Origin: an uncultured Bacteroidota bacterium
Lineage (GTDB): Bacteria; Bacteroidota; Bacteroidia; Bacteroidales; P3
NCBI GenBank assembly: GCA_902793295.1
Contig: CADBDA010000006.1
Span: forward strand, 62,001-126,000
Reading direction: 5' to 3'
Length of the DNA stretch: 64,000 nucleotides
Numbering within the stretch: position 1 is the stretch's first letter; every line of letters starts with the position of its first letter. Positions 26,350 through 35,267 of the stretch are shown here, piece after piece. The position numbers and the translations under genes are program-made. The notes under the pieces were generated by a model, which ran no database searches, was not told where the DNA came from, and saw only the letters and a program-made list of their open reading frames with translations.

Positions 26350-27288
26350 ATGGACAGACTCACTCCCGACCAACGACACAAGTGCATGTCGCACATCCAC
26401 AGCAAGGGCACCAAGCCGGAACGCCTGGTACGTCGCTGGTTGTGGACGCATGGCTACCGCTATCGTCTCAACGTGAAAAGTGTACCAGGCTCACCGGATA
26501 TCGTGATGCGCCGCTATCGCACGGCAATCTTCGTGAACGGCTGTTTCTGGCATGGTCATCATGTCGTGCTGCCCCCAGCCGGCAGTGGAATGGATGTTGC
26601 GCTGTCATCGGATTGTTGCAAGATTCCCCGTTCGAACCGTCCCTTCTGGGTGGAGAAAATCAGACGCAACCAGGAGCGCGACCAGCGCAATTGCCAGCTG
26701 CTGGTGAAGAACGGTTGGCAGGTCATCACCGTTTGGGAATGCCAGTTGCGGCCAGACCGGGTGGAGCAGACCATGTGCGGGGTGGAACGGCTGCTGAACG
26801 AAAACCTGCTCTCCGGCTACCGCCTGAAGGGGCCGAAGACGTATACCCCAGAGGAGGAGACGTCGTTGCCATTGGCAGCCGAAGAGGCTACGGGCTACCA
26901 ACCTCGTAAACACATCGAAGTCGTCGCAGCCATCATCCGCAAAAAAGGCCTTATCTTCGCCACCCAGCGCGGCTACGGCGAATGGAAAGACTGGTGGGAA
27001 TTTCCTGGAGGCAAGATGGAGTCTGGCGAGAGTGCGGAGGAGGCGCTGCGCAGAGAGATACGTGAAGAACTGTCGGCAGATATCAACGTCGAAGAACTGC
27101 TTTGCACCGTATCCTACGACTATCCGAAATTCCATCTGACCATGCATTGCTTCTACTGCTCGTTGGCGTCGGAAGCGCTTCATCTGAACGAGCACGAATC
27201 CGCCCGATGGCTTTCCCAAGCGAGCCTCCGCAGCGTTCGCTGGCTGCCGGCAGACATCGAAGTGCTGGAAAAGATTCATTTTCTTTAG
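26350..27288 (+). CDS. Vsr-like endonuclease fused to a NUDIX (MutT-like) hydrolase
   Basis: A 312-residue two-domain protein. The N-terminal half (about residues 1-140) resembles very-short-patch-repair endonucleases: KCMSHIHSKGTKPE, the active-site segment SVPGSPDIVM with its Asp, and the metal-site motif GCFWHGH with its Cys/His. The C-terminal half (about 185-312) is a MutT-type NUDIX domain with the box GGKMESGESAEEALRREIREEL. A Vsr domain would nick T:G mismatches left by cytosine methylation; the NUDIX half would hydrolyse oxidised or altered nucleotides. The linker is about 45 residues. No cytosine methyltransferase is seen nearby. ATG at 26350 was chosen over a TTG at 26317. Confidence 0.88.
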   Translation: MDRLTPDQRHKCMSHIHSKGTKPERLVRRWLWTHGYRYRLNVKSVPGSPDIVMRRYRTAIFVNGCFWHGHHVVLPPAGSGMDVALSSDCCKIPRSNRPFWVEKIRRNQERDQRNCQLLVKNGWQVITVWECQLRPDRVEQTMCGVERLLNENLLSGYRLKGPKTYTPEEETSLPLAAEEATGYQPRKHIEVVAAIIRKKGLIFATQRGYGEWKDWWEFPGGKMESGESAEEALRREIREELSADINVEELLCTVSYDYPKFHLTMHCFYCSLASEALHLNEHESARWLSQASLRSVRWLPADIEVLEKIHFL

Positions 27289-27404
27289 TTCCATCCTGCC
27301 AATGCGAAGATTTGAGAAAACATCCCATTTGTACGTGGGTCTGTTCGAAACAAGAATCGAATTGCCTGAACGCAATTTGGAACATCCAAATTCGAAGAAA
27401 AGTG

Positions 27405-27412
27405 TATTTTTG
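27405..27412 (+). promoter_or_regulatory. Bacteroidota-type promoter for the flavodoxin gene
   Basis: TATTTTTG lies 43 bp before the ATG at 27456. Confidence 0.6.
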
Positions 27413-27455
27413 CAGTGAAAATGATAATCGTATAATTACAGATAAATATTTAATA

Positions 27456-27971
27456 ATGAAACGTATAACATTTATTATCTGCGCAGTGGCGATGCTGATG
27501 GGCACCACCGCTTGTGCACAAAACAACAAGGAGAACAAAGAAATGAAACGTACACTTGTAGCTTATTTTTCGGCCACCGGAACCACCTGTGCCGCCGCCC
27601 AACGTCTGGCCAAGGAAAAGAATGCTGACCTCTATGAAATAGCACCTGCCGTTCCCTACACGTCGGCCGACCTCGACTGGCGCGACAAACAGTCGCGTTC
27701 CACCAAAGAAATGCAGGATAAAAGTTCGCGTCCCGCCATCAAAGGCACTTGCGACAACATTGCCGACTACGACACCATCTGGATTGGATTCCCCATCTGG
27801 TGGTACACCGCCCCAACCATCATCAACACTTTTATCGAGGCTCACGACTTGAGCGGCAAGACCATCTGCGTCTTCGCCACCAGCGGAGGCAGTGGAGTGA
27901 GCGGTTCGGCTAGCGACCTCAAAAAGGCCTACCCGCAATACACTTGGGGTGAAAGCAAATTGATGAATTAA
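27456..27971 (+). CDS. Flavodoxin with N-terminal export signal
   Basis: A 171-residue protein: signal sequence of about 20 residues ending TTAC, possibly a lipobox, then a flavodoxin fold. The FMN phosphate loop is YFSATGTTCAAAQ and the second FMN loop region reads GFPIWWYTAPTIINTF. It probably carries electrons via FMN. The signal sequence suggests export to the periplasm or membrane, which is unusual for a flavodoxin; the similar internal start at MKRTLVAYF could instead make a cytoplasmic form. It is followed after 26 bp by the amidohydrolase-like gene. Confidence 0.85.
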   Translation: MKRITFIICAVAMLMGTTACAQNNKENKEMKRTLVAYFSATGTTCAAAQRLAKEKNADLYEIAPAVPYTSADLDWRDKQSRSTKEMQDKSSRPAIKGTCDNIADYDTIWIGFPIWWYTAPTIINTFIEAHDLSGKTICVFATSGGSGVSGSASDLKKAYPQYTWGESKLMN

Positions 27972-27997
27972 TTGTTTCTTGGCCAGCTATCGTTCAA

Positions 27998-29371
27998 GTG
28001 AAAAAACTGTTGCTTATGGCAGCCACAATGCTTATGGCTTCAGGTCTGTACGCACAAGGTGCAATCGACCTTCATGCACATCTTATCACGCCTGCTTTCC
28101 TGTCCGACTTGAAGTCTCACGATGCACTGATGGATGAAGGTTTCCCCATTCCGCAATATGATGTGGAGCAGCATCTGCAATGGATGGACGAGGCAGGAGT
28201 TCAAACCTCGGTGCTGACATTGGCCGCACCCCATCCGTTCAATGCGGCGACCGTCCGTCAAGCCAACGAGGAGGCCGCACGTCTGAAGCGCGTCCATCCC
28301 GGCCGCTTCCTCTTTTGCGCCGCCCTTCCGTTACCCGATGTCGACGCGGCGCTTCGCGAAGCCGTCTATGCGCTCGACACCCTGGGTGCCGATGGTATCA
28401 AACTGGCCACCAATGTCCGCGGACAGTACCTTGGGGCGCCCGAACTGGACACCCTGATGGCGCTGCTCAGCTAGCGGAACGCCGTGGTCATCCTCCATCC
28501 TCATCGTCCCGAGCCGGTGAACCGTGCGGTGATGCTTCAGACGCCACTGGCCATGCAGGAATATCTGGGCGAAACCACCCGCGCCGTCGCCAATATGATA
28601 TCGCGCAATGTGCTGGCCCGCTATCCCGGTCTCAAAGTCGTGGTGCCCCATTGCGGTGCCTATCTGCCGCTGGCCGTTCCCCGCATGCAGTCACTCACAC
28701 CGGTCATGCAGCACAACGGCTTGGTGGGTGACATCGATTGGGAGACCAACCTTGCCCGACTTTACTACGATTTGGCTGGCGCCCATTCGCCCGAAGTGAT
28801 TCGTATGCTGCTCACCGTCACCACACCCGACCATTTGCTCTATGGTTCGGATTACCCCTATGTGTCCCCGCAGGTCCTTACCGCAAGTATAGCCCGCATG
28901 CGCAAATACCTTGTCGAGGAACCTGATTTGGCACCCTTTGCCGAAATGATTTTGCATAAGAATGCCGAGCAGCTGCTGGAAATTGGCGACGCCAAGCGAA
29001 CATCCCGGACTTCCGCTGCCGCTGCGTCTCCCAGACCTGTTCAGACAATGCTTGTCCGCATCGCCGAAATTGAAGTTTATCCTGAATATCTGTCGGAATA
29101 TCTGGCCTATGGAAGCGAGGTGGCATCTGTTTCGGTACGTACCGAACCTGGTGTGCTCTGCCTCTATCCGATGCAGCTCAAAGAGGATAGTACCCAGATC
29201 CGTATCTTGGAAATCTATGCTTCGCAAGATGCCTACCAGCGCCATATCGCTACCGACCACTTCTTACGCTATAAGCAGGGGACCCTGCACATGGTGAAAG
29301 CACTGAAACTCTCCGATATGCGTCCGCTTGACCCAGACAGCATGAAGCGTATCTTCAACAAGATGCATTAA
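27998..29371 (+). pseudogene. Amidohydrolase/antibiotic-biosynthesis-monooxygenase fusion gene interrupted by a TAG stop
   Basis: Two open segments in the same frame, 27998-28474 and 28484-29371, are separated only by an in-frame TAG at 28472-28474. Start: GTG at 27998 with signal sequence MKKLLLMAATMLMASGLYAQ. The first part has the metal-site HxH (DLHAHLI) of an amidohydrolase 2/ACMSD-like barrel; the second has VVPHCGAYLP and YGSDYPYV, with the other metal-site residues. The last about 95 residues look like an ABM (quinol monooxygenase-like) domain. One substitution at the first TAG base (TAG from GAG) would restore a full protein. It may be a pseudogene, a stop read through, or a sequence error. 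Confidence 0.8.
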
Positions 29372-29422
29372 GCCGTGAGGCGATTTCGGCCAATACTGAC
29401 ATATCGGGTCCGGCTACGCCAT

Positions 29423-29460
29423 AAAAAAACACATCTGACCGCGCGGTCAGATGTGTTTTT
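29423..29460. terminator. Bidirectional terminator between the amidohydrolase gene and tRNA-Gln
   Basis: A near-perfect inverted repeat with arms AACACATCTGACCG and its complement, flanked by A-run on one side and T-run on the other. On the minus strand it ends the tRNA-Gln transcript; on the plus strand it could end the amidohydrolase transcript. Confidence 0.85.
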
Positions 29461-29462
29461 TG

Positions 29463-29533
29463 TTGTCCTACCAGGATTCGAACCTAGACAAGCAGAACCA
29501 AAATCTGATGTGCTACCATTACACCATAGGACA
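29463..29533 (-). tRNA. tRNA-Gln (anticodon TTG)
   Basis: The minus strand starts TGTCCTATGGTGTAATGG and ends with TAGGACA plus a discriminator. Acceptor arms TGTCCTA/TAGGACA pair fully. The anticodon loop TTTTGGT has TTG at positions 34-36, and the T loop reads GGTTCGAATCC. CCA is not encoded. Confidence 0.92.
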
Positions 29534-29688
29534 AACTCTGCTTTTTGTTTGAGGCGTCGCTTTGTTGGGTCCAACAACGCTCAAAAGCGGGTGCAAAAGT
29601 ACTATAATTTTGCGTTTTGGACAAATTTTTTTTCGTCCTTACTGGTATAACTGTTCTTAATCCGTTGATGTCGTTTGTTTTAAAAGGA

Positions 29689-31554
29689 TCAGTTCCCTTT
29701 GAAGGGGAGCTTGATGGAGGGCAGTTCGATGCTGCGGAACGAGGAGAAAAGTCCGGATTTGGTGTCGTCCTGCTTGCCGAAGATGTCGGTGATAATCTCC
29801 TTGTATTTGTCCTGCAAAAGGTTGCGGCGCAACTTGAGGGTGGGGGAGAGCAGGCCGTTGGTGGTGGTCCATTCCTCGCTCACCAGACGGAATTTCTTGA
29901 TCTGTTCGTGCGGAGCGAACTCCTTGTTGTAGATGTCAATGATTTCCTGCATCTTCTTGTTGACCTCGGGCAGCTGGATGAGCTGCATATTGTCGCGATA
30001 GTGCAGGTGGTGTTTGAGCGCCCAGTAGTGGAGCGTGTTGAAGTTGGGCGAGACAATGGCGGCGGCGATTTTTTGGTTTTCGCCGATGACCATCACCTGG
30101 TCGATGTATTCCGATTCGCGCAGTTTGTTCTCAATCACCTGCGGTGCCACATATTTGCCTGCCGAGAGTTTGAAGATGTCCTTCTTACGGTCGGTGATCT
30201 TCAGGTAACGGTTGCCCACATATTTTCCGATGTCGCCGGTGTGGAACCAGCCGTCCTCGTCGATGACCTGTTTGGTGTATTCCGGGTCTTTGTAGTAGCC
30301 CATCATCACGTGGGGTCCGCGGGTGAGGATCTCGCCGTCCTCGGCAAATTTCAGCTCGGTGCCGGCCAGCGACTGTCCCACAGTGCCCAGGCGGACGTAG
30401 CCGTCGACGGGGTTGTTGACGGCAATGACGGGCGAGGTCTCGGAGAGTCCATAGCCTTCATAGATGCTCATTCCGGCAGCCGTGAAGAGGCGCACCAGGC
30501 GATCGGGGATGCTGCTGCCGCCGCTGATGATGATCATGTGCTTGCCACCAAATTTCTCACGCCAGTGGCGGTAGACCATGTAGTCGTAGAACCGCTGCAT
30601 GAGCTGGTACCAGATGGAAACCTTTTTGATGATGCCGTTATCGTAGCGCATGCCGTGTTTGAATGCGCGGAAGTAGATGGCTTTCTTGATGGCGGGGAAG
30701 TCCTTGCCGGCAGCGTAGAGCTTGTCGTAGAACATTTCAAGCACGCGGGGCACTGCGCAGAAACCGCCGCATTCGATGTCAAGCATGTCGCGTTGCAGCG
30801 TGCCCATGCTTTCGGCGTAGTAGATGCTGCAACCGTGGTGCTGGAAGTGGTAGTTCATGCTGCGTTCAAAGACGTGGTTGAGGGGCAGGAACGAAAGCAC
30901 GCGGGTGTCCGACGTCATGGGGTTCACCTTCGAGTGGGCCATGAAGTTGGAGACGATGTTGCGGTGCGAGAGCATGACGCCTTTGGGGTCGCCGGTGGTG
31001 CCGCTGGTGTAGATGAGGGTCAGCCAGTCGTCGGGTTTGGTGTTCTCTTTGCGCCGTTCCAGTTCGGCCAGGTGCTTTTCGCGGTTGGCGATGCCGAGTT
31101 TCAGAATCTCGAGTGTGCGGTGTTCGCCTTCAATATTGGCCAGCGTATAGATGTCGGGTTTGTTCTCCAACTGGTTCCATGCGGGCCGGATTCTGTTGAG
31201 CAGCACATTGCTGCTGACCAGAATCAGCCGTGCTTCGCTGTGACGGAAGATGTGCAGGTAGTTCTCAGTCGAGAGGGTGGGGTACACTGGCACGTGGATG
31301 GCACCCATAAGGGCCAGTGCCATGTCAATGAAGTTCCACTCGGGGCAGTTGTTGGAGATGGTGATGATGCGGTCGCCAGGCTGGATACCCATTTCCATAA
31401 GGCCGTAGGCCATAAAGTGGGCATATTTATAGTAGTCGTGGGAACTGTAACGGACCCATTCGCCGTTCACTTTCCCGGCCAGAATGTCTTCCTTGGGATG
31501 GTTGACCACCAGGTGGTCCAACAAGTCAAAAAGACGGGTGATTTCTATTTCCAT
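29689..31554 (-). CDS. Long-chain acyl-CoA synthetase (AMP-binding family)
   Basis: A 621-residue ATP-dependent acyl-CoA synthetase (FadD/AMP-forming family) that activates fatty acids to acyl-AMP then acyl-CoA. The phosphate-binding motif is YTSGTTGDPKGVM (about 180-192), then GYGLSETSPVI and the hinge/ATP motif DGWFHTGDIG (about 430-439), and KITDRKKDIFKLSAGKYVAPQVIE near the C-terminus. Length matches bacterial long-chain members. The start ATG at 31554 is clear. The gene stands alone behind a promoter at 31640-31647 and converges on tRNA-Gln side sequence. A long open frame on the opposite strand is its shadow. Confidence 0.92.
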   Translation of the reverse strand: MEIEITRLFDLLDHLVVNHPKEDILAGKVNGEWVRYSSHDYYKYAHFMAYGLMEMGIQPGDRIITISNNCPEWNFIDMALALMGAIHVPVYPTLSTENYLHIFRHSEARLILVSSNVLLNRIRPAWNQLENKPDIYTLANIEGEHRTLEILKLGIANREKHLAELERRKENTKPDDWLTLIYTSGTTGDPKGVMLSHRNIVSNFMAHSKVNPMTSDTRVLSFLPLNHVFERSMNYHFQHHGCSIYYAESMGTLQRDMLDIECGGFCAVPRVLEMFYDKLYAAGKDFPAIKKAIYFRAFKHGMRYDNGIIKKVSIWYQLMQRFYDYMVYRHWREKFGGKHMIIISGGSSIPDRLVRLFTAAGMSIYEGYGLSETSPVIAVNNPVDGYVRLGTVGQSLAGTELKFAEDGEILTRGPHVMMGYYKDPEYTKQVIDEDGWFHTGDIGKYVGNRYLKITDRKKDIFKLSAGKYVAPQVIENKLRESEYIDQVMVIGENQKIAAAIVSPNFNTLHYWALKHHLHYRDNMQLIQLPEVNKKMQEIIDIYNKEFAPHEQIKKFRLVSEEWTTTNGLLSPTLKLRRNLLQDKYKEIITDIFGKQDDTKSGLFSSFRSIELPSIKLPFKGN

Positions 31555-31639
31555 TGAATGATGAATAAAATCGGTATTTTAATGTGCTTTAATTATTTGT
31601 GTATCTTTTATGATGGACTAAAACGAATAATCCAACATG

Positions 31640-31647
31640 CAAATATA
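31640..31647 (-). promoter_or_regulatory. Bacteroidota-type promoter for the acyl-CoA synthetase gene
   Basis: The minus strand reads TATATTTG, 86 bp before the start codon. Confidence 0.6.
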
Positions 31648-31694
31648 CAAAAAAAGTAATTAATCACATTTTTTGTCATCTGACTGGATGTGGG

Positions 31695-34600
31695 TCAGCT
31701 GGTGAGTGCGGTCAGGCGGTCGATGGCGCCGTGTATAGAGTCGACGTTGTCGCACACCAGCGACAGACGTTCGCTGGTTTCGCGCAGGTGGACGCTGCGC
31801 GGATGGTCTTGGGCGAAGGTGATGAGTTTGGTGAAGTTACCAGACTGGTAGAAGGGGTTGTCCTGGTTGGCCACGAAATAGCAAACCATCTTGCCTTGTT
31901 TCATCACCAGCCGTTCGATGCCGAATTCCTTGGCCATACGCCGTAGGGTGATGGTTTTGACCAATTCCTGTGTGGCGTGGGGAATGGGACCGAAGCGGTC
32001 GATGAGGTTCTCGCGGAATCGGTCGAGTTCGGCTTCTATGTCGGCTGCCGTCGTGTTGGCGCTGCGGTCCATCCCGATGTCGTTCAGGTCCTTGTATAGT
32101 AGCAGTCGTTCGCTGATGTTCGACACGTAGTCGTCTGGTATCAGTACCTCGAGGTCGGTTTCTATCACGCACTCCTTCACGTATTCGTGGTTCTCGGCGG
32201 CTTCCTGCTGGAAGAGTTCCTTGAAGTCGGTCTCCTTCAGCTCCTGGATGGCCTCGTTGAGGATTTTGTGGTACATGTCGTATCCTATTTCGCTGATGAA
32301 ACCGCTCTGTTCGGCACCCAGAATGTTGCCGGCGCCGCGTATGTCGAGGTCGCGCATGGCGATATTGAACCCGCTGCCCACACTGGCAAATTCCTCGATG
32401 GCGCGCAGCCGTCGCTGGGCGTCGTCGGTCAGCACGCTGAACGATGGGATGAGTAGGTAGCAGAAGGCCTTGCGGTTGCTGCGCCCCACGCGTCCGCGTA
32501 TCTGATGCAGGTCGCTGAGTCCGAATTGCTGGGCGTTGTTGACGATCATCGTGTTGGCGTTGGGTATGTCGAGCCCGTTTTCGATGATGGCGGTGGCCAC
32601 AAGCACGTCGACTTCGCCCTCAATGAATCGCATCATGGTCTCTTCCACCTCTTTGCCGTCCATCTGACCGTGCGCAATGGCCACATGGGCGTCGGGCACA
32701 AGTCTGTTGACCAGCCCAGCCATTTCGGGCAGGTTCTCCACACGGTTGCTGATGAAGAACACCTGTCCACCGCGCGACAGCTCAAAGCTAACGGCATCGC
32801 GGATGGTCTCCTCGTCGAAGGGGCACAATTCGGTTTCGATGGGTTGGCGGTTGGGTGGCGGCGTTTGGATGACGCTGAGGTCGCGCGCCCCCATCAGCGA
32901 GAATTGCAGTGTGCGCGGTATGGGAGTGGCGGTGAGGGTCAGCACGTCGACGTTGGCTCGCATCTGTTTCAGCTTCTCTTTCACGCTGACGCCGAATTTC
33001 TGTTCCTCATCAATAATCAGCAGTCCCAGGTCTTTGAATTTCAGCTTACTGTTGGTGATGGCATGGGTGCCGATGAGGATGTCTATCTTGCCTTCGGACA
33101 GGCGTTGTATGATTTGGTTCTTTTCTTTGGTGGTGCGGAAGCGGTTCAGGTAGTCGATGTTGACCGGCATGCCTTTCAGACGTTCGCAGAAGGTGTTGTA
33201 GTGTTGGAAGGCGAGGATGGTGGAGGGCACCAGGACGGCCACCTGCTTGGAGTCACACACCGCTTTGAAGGCGGCGCGGATAGCCACTTCGGTTTTGCCG
33301 AATCCCACATCGCCGCACACCAGTCGGTCCATCGGTGCCGACGATTCCATGTCGTTCTTCACGTCGCGGGTGGCTTTCAACTGGTCGGGAGTGTCTTCGT
33401 ACATGAAACTGGCCTCCAGTTCGTTTTGCAGGTAGCTGTCGGCGCTGAAGGCGAAGCCTTGTGAGGCTTTGCGTTTGGCGTAGAGTTTGATGAGGTCTTG
33501 GGCGATGTCCTTGACCTGTTTCTTGGTCTTTTGTTTGAGTACTTGCCAGGTGTTGCTGCCCAGCCGGTTGAGGGTGGGGGCGGTGCCCTCTTTGCCCACA
33601 TAGCGGCTGATTTTGTGGAGGCCGTGAATGCTGATGTAGAGTGTGTCGTTGTTCTTGTACACCAGTCGGATGACCTCCTGCTGCTTGCCGTTGGTCTCTA
33701 TCTTTTCCAGTCCGCTGAAGCGTCCCACGCCGTAGTCGATATGGGTCACGTAGTCGCCGGGTTTCAGTTCGAATAGTTCCTTGAGGGTCAGCGCCTCGCG
33801 GTTCTGCTGCATGTCGCGGACGTTGTATTTGTGGTAGCGTTCGAAGATTTCGTGATCGGTGAAGCAGAGTAGTTTTTCGTCGTGATCTATGAAACCGTAT
33901 CGGAGCGAGAAATCGAGGTATGTGATGCGGGCGGCCACCTCCTCCATCTGGCTTTCTACGAATATCTTGTCCAGTCGTTTATGTTGCTGTTCGCTGCTGA
34001 CGCTGATGCAGAGGTTGTAGCCGCGGTCGTCGTTGTCGCACAACGACTGTTTGAGCAGTTCGAACTGTTTGTTGAAGACTGGCTGGCGGTCGCTGTGGGC
34101 TTCGATGCGGAGGGCTTTGGAGAAGAAATTGGAGTTGCCCGATTCGATGACCTTGCAGCAGAGCAGCGCTTTGAGGAATTCGTTGGCGGGCGAGTAGAGC
34201 TCTTCGGGTTTGGCTTTGTGCATCCTGATGATGCCATTGGCCTTGTCGTCGTCAATGGCTTTGTAGGCTTCGCGCGCTTTGGCGAAACAGCTCTCAATGG
34301 TCTCGCTGGCCAGCATCAGGCTTTGGGTCCAGATGATGTCGTTGCTGCCCAGATAGTGCAGCAGGTTGACTTTCTCTTCCACCTTCTGCGCTACCTCGTG
34401 GGGCGATTCCAGGTCGGGAATGATGTTGATCTGGTCGTATTGGCGAATGGAGAGCTGGGTGACGGGGTCGAAATTGCGGAGTGAGTCGATGGTGTCGTCG
34501 AAGAATTCGATACGGAATGGGAATTCGTTGGCGAACGAGAAGACGTCAATGATGCCACCACGCACTGCATATTGGCCCGGTTGCACCACAAAATCGACCC

Positions 34601-35111
34601 GTTCAAAGTCGTAGTCTTGCAGCACGTCCATCACAAAGTCCATGTCCAATTTGGCACCTCGATTGATCTGCAGAGTGTTCTTGGTCAGTGTTTTCGACGA
34701 GACCACCTTCTCGGACAGCGCCTCGGGGTAGGTGACCACGATCAGGCGGTTGCCGGCGTTGAGCTGGCGCACCACCTCCGAGCGCATCAGCACGTTGGCG
34801 TTGTCGGTCTCGTCGGTCTGATAGGGCCGGCGGTAGGTGGTCGGAAAGAGCAGCACCCGCTTCTTGTCCATCTCCAGTCCCACCTCGCCCATCAGGGTTT
34901 CCAGGTCGTTCTGAAGGTAGTAGGCATCCTCTTTGTTGCCTACAATGTAACAGAAGTTGCTTTGGGTGAGCGTTTGCGCCAAGGTGGCGCCGATAACTGC
35001 GGGGAGGCTTCCCGTCAGTCCGCTGACGTGTACACGAGCTTGTTCGGAAGCCAGCGCTTCGCAGATTACAGCAACCAGTTTTGAGTTTTTATAGCGTTCA
35101 GTCAACAACAT
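31695..35111 (-). CDS. mfd: Transcription-repair coupling factor Mfd
   Basis: A 1138-residue Mfd: it removes RNA polymerase stalled at DNA lesions and recruits UvrA. In order: the UvrB-like N-terminal region (FCYIVGNKEDAYYLQNDLE; VFSFANEFPFRIEFFDDTID), the RNA-polymerase-interacting domain (GDYVTHIDYGVGRFSGLE), the SF2 motor with Walker A GDVGFGKTEVAIRAA, DEEQKFGV, TATPIPRTLQFSL, and HGQMDGKEVEE, and a TRCF C-terminal domain. The in-frame reading continues upstream to 36926, but that is only the shadow of porX on the other strand; ATG at 35111 (MLLTERYKNS) starts at the family N-terminus. Confidence 0.95.
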   Translation of the reverse strand: MLLTERYKNSKLVAVICEALASEQARVHVSGLTGSLPAVIGATLAQTLTQSNFCYIVGNKEDAYYLQNDLETLMGEVGLEMDKKRVLLFPTTYRRPYQTDETDNANVLMRSEVVRQLNAGNRLIVVTYPEALSEKVVSSKTLTKNTLQINRGAKLDMDFVMDVLQDYDFERVDFVVQPGQYAVRGGIIDVFSFANEFPFRIEFFDDTIDSLRNFDPVTQLSIRQYDQINIIPDLESPHEVAQKVEEKVNLLHYLGSNDIIWTQSLMLASETIESCFAKAREAYKAIDDDKANGIIRMHKAKPEELYSPANEFLKALLCCKVIESGNSNFFSKALRIEAHSDRQPVFNKQFELLKQSLCDNDDRGYNLCISVSSEQQHKRLDKIFVESQMEEVAARITYLDFSLRYGFIDHDEKLLCFTDHEIFERYHKYNVRDMQQNREALTLKELFELKPGDYVTHIDYGVGRFSGLEKIETNGKQQEVIRLVYKNNDTLYISIHGLHKISRYVGKEGTAPTLNRLGSNTWQVLKQKTKKQVKDIAQDLIKLYAKRKASQGFAFSADSYLQNELEASFMYEDTPDQLKATRDVKNDMESSAPMDRLVCGDVGFGKTEVAIRAAFKAVCDSKQVAVLVPSTILAFQHYNTFCERLKGMPVNIDYLNRFRTTKEKNQIIQRLSEGKIDILIGTHAITNSKLKFKDLGLLIIDEEQKFGVSVKEKLKQMRANVDVLTLTATPIPRTLQFSLMGARDLSVIQTPPPNRQPIETELCPFDEETIRDAVSFELSRGGQVFFISNRVENLPEMAGLVNRLVPDAHVAIAHGQMDGKEVEETMMRFIEGEVDVLVATAIIENGLDIPNANTMIVNNAQQFGLSDLHQIRGRVGRSNRKAFCYLLIPSFSVLTDDAQRRLRAIEEFASVGSGFNIAMRDLDIRGAGNILGAEQSGFISEIGYDMYHKILNEAIQELKETDFKELFQQEAAENHEYVKECVIETDLEVLIPDDYVSNISERLLLYKDLNDIGMDRSANTTAADIEAELDRFRENLIDRFGPIPHATQELVKTITLRRMAKEFGIERLVMKQGKMVCYFVANQDNPFYQSGNFTKLITFAQDHPRSVHLRETSERLSLVCDNVDSIHGAIDRLTALTS

Positions 35112-35173
35112 TTGTCTTCCTATCTTTTTTTGGTTCAGCTGCTTATTGCCAATCGGCTGTGTGTGATAGAATT

Positions 35174-35181
35174 TCAAATAT
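35174..35181 (-). promoter_or_regulatory. Bacteroidota-type promoter for mfd
   Basis: The minus strand reads TATATTTG, 63 bp before the mfd start, in the 156-bp gap to the divergent porX gene. Confidence 0.65.
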
Positions 35182-35267
35182 ACGAAAAAAATGAAAACTC
35201 CGTTACCAAATTGTATTGCGGCCGCTTGACGGGCCGTCCTGTCCAACCGAAAAAAACACACCAAACC

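Noticed and set aside
28472..28474. TAG as a recoded amino acid (pyrrolysine-like)
   Set aside because: No pyrrolysine genes or stem-loop element are seen, and other TAG stops appear ordinary; a nonsense change is simpler.
29617..31557. 646-aa open frame on the plus strand
   Set aside because: It is the shadow of the acyl-CoA synthetase gene, whose AMP-binding motifs are plain.
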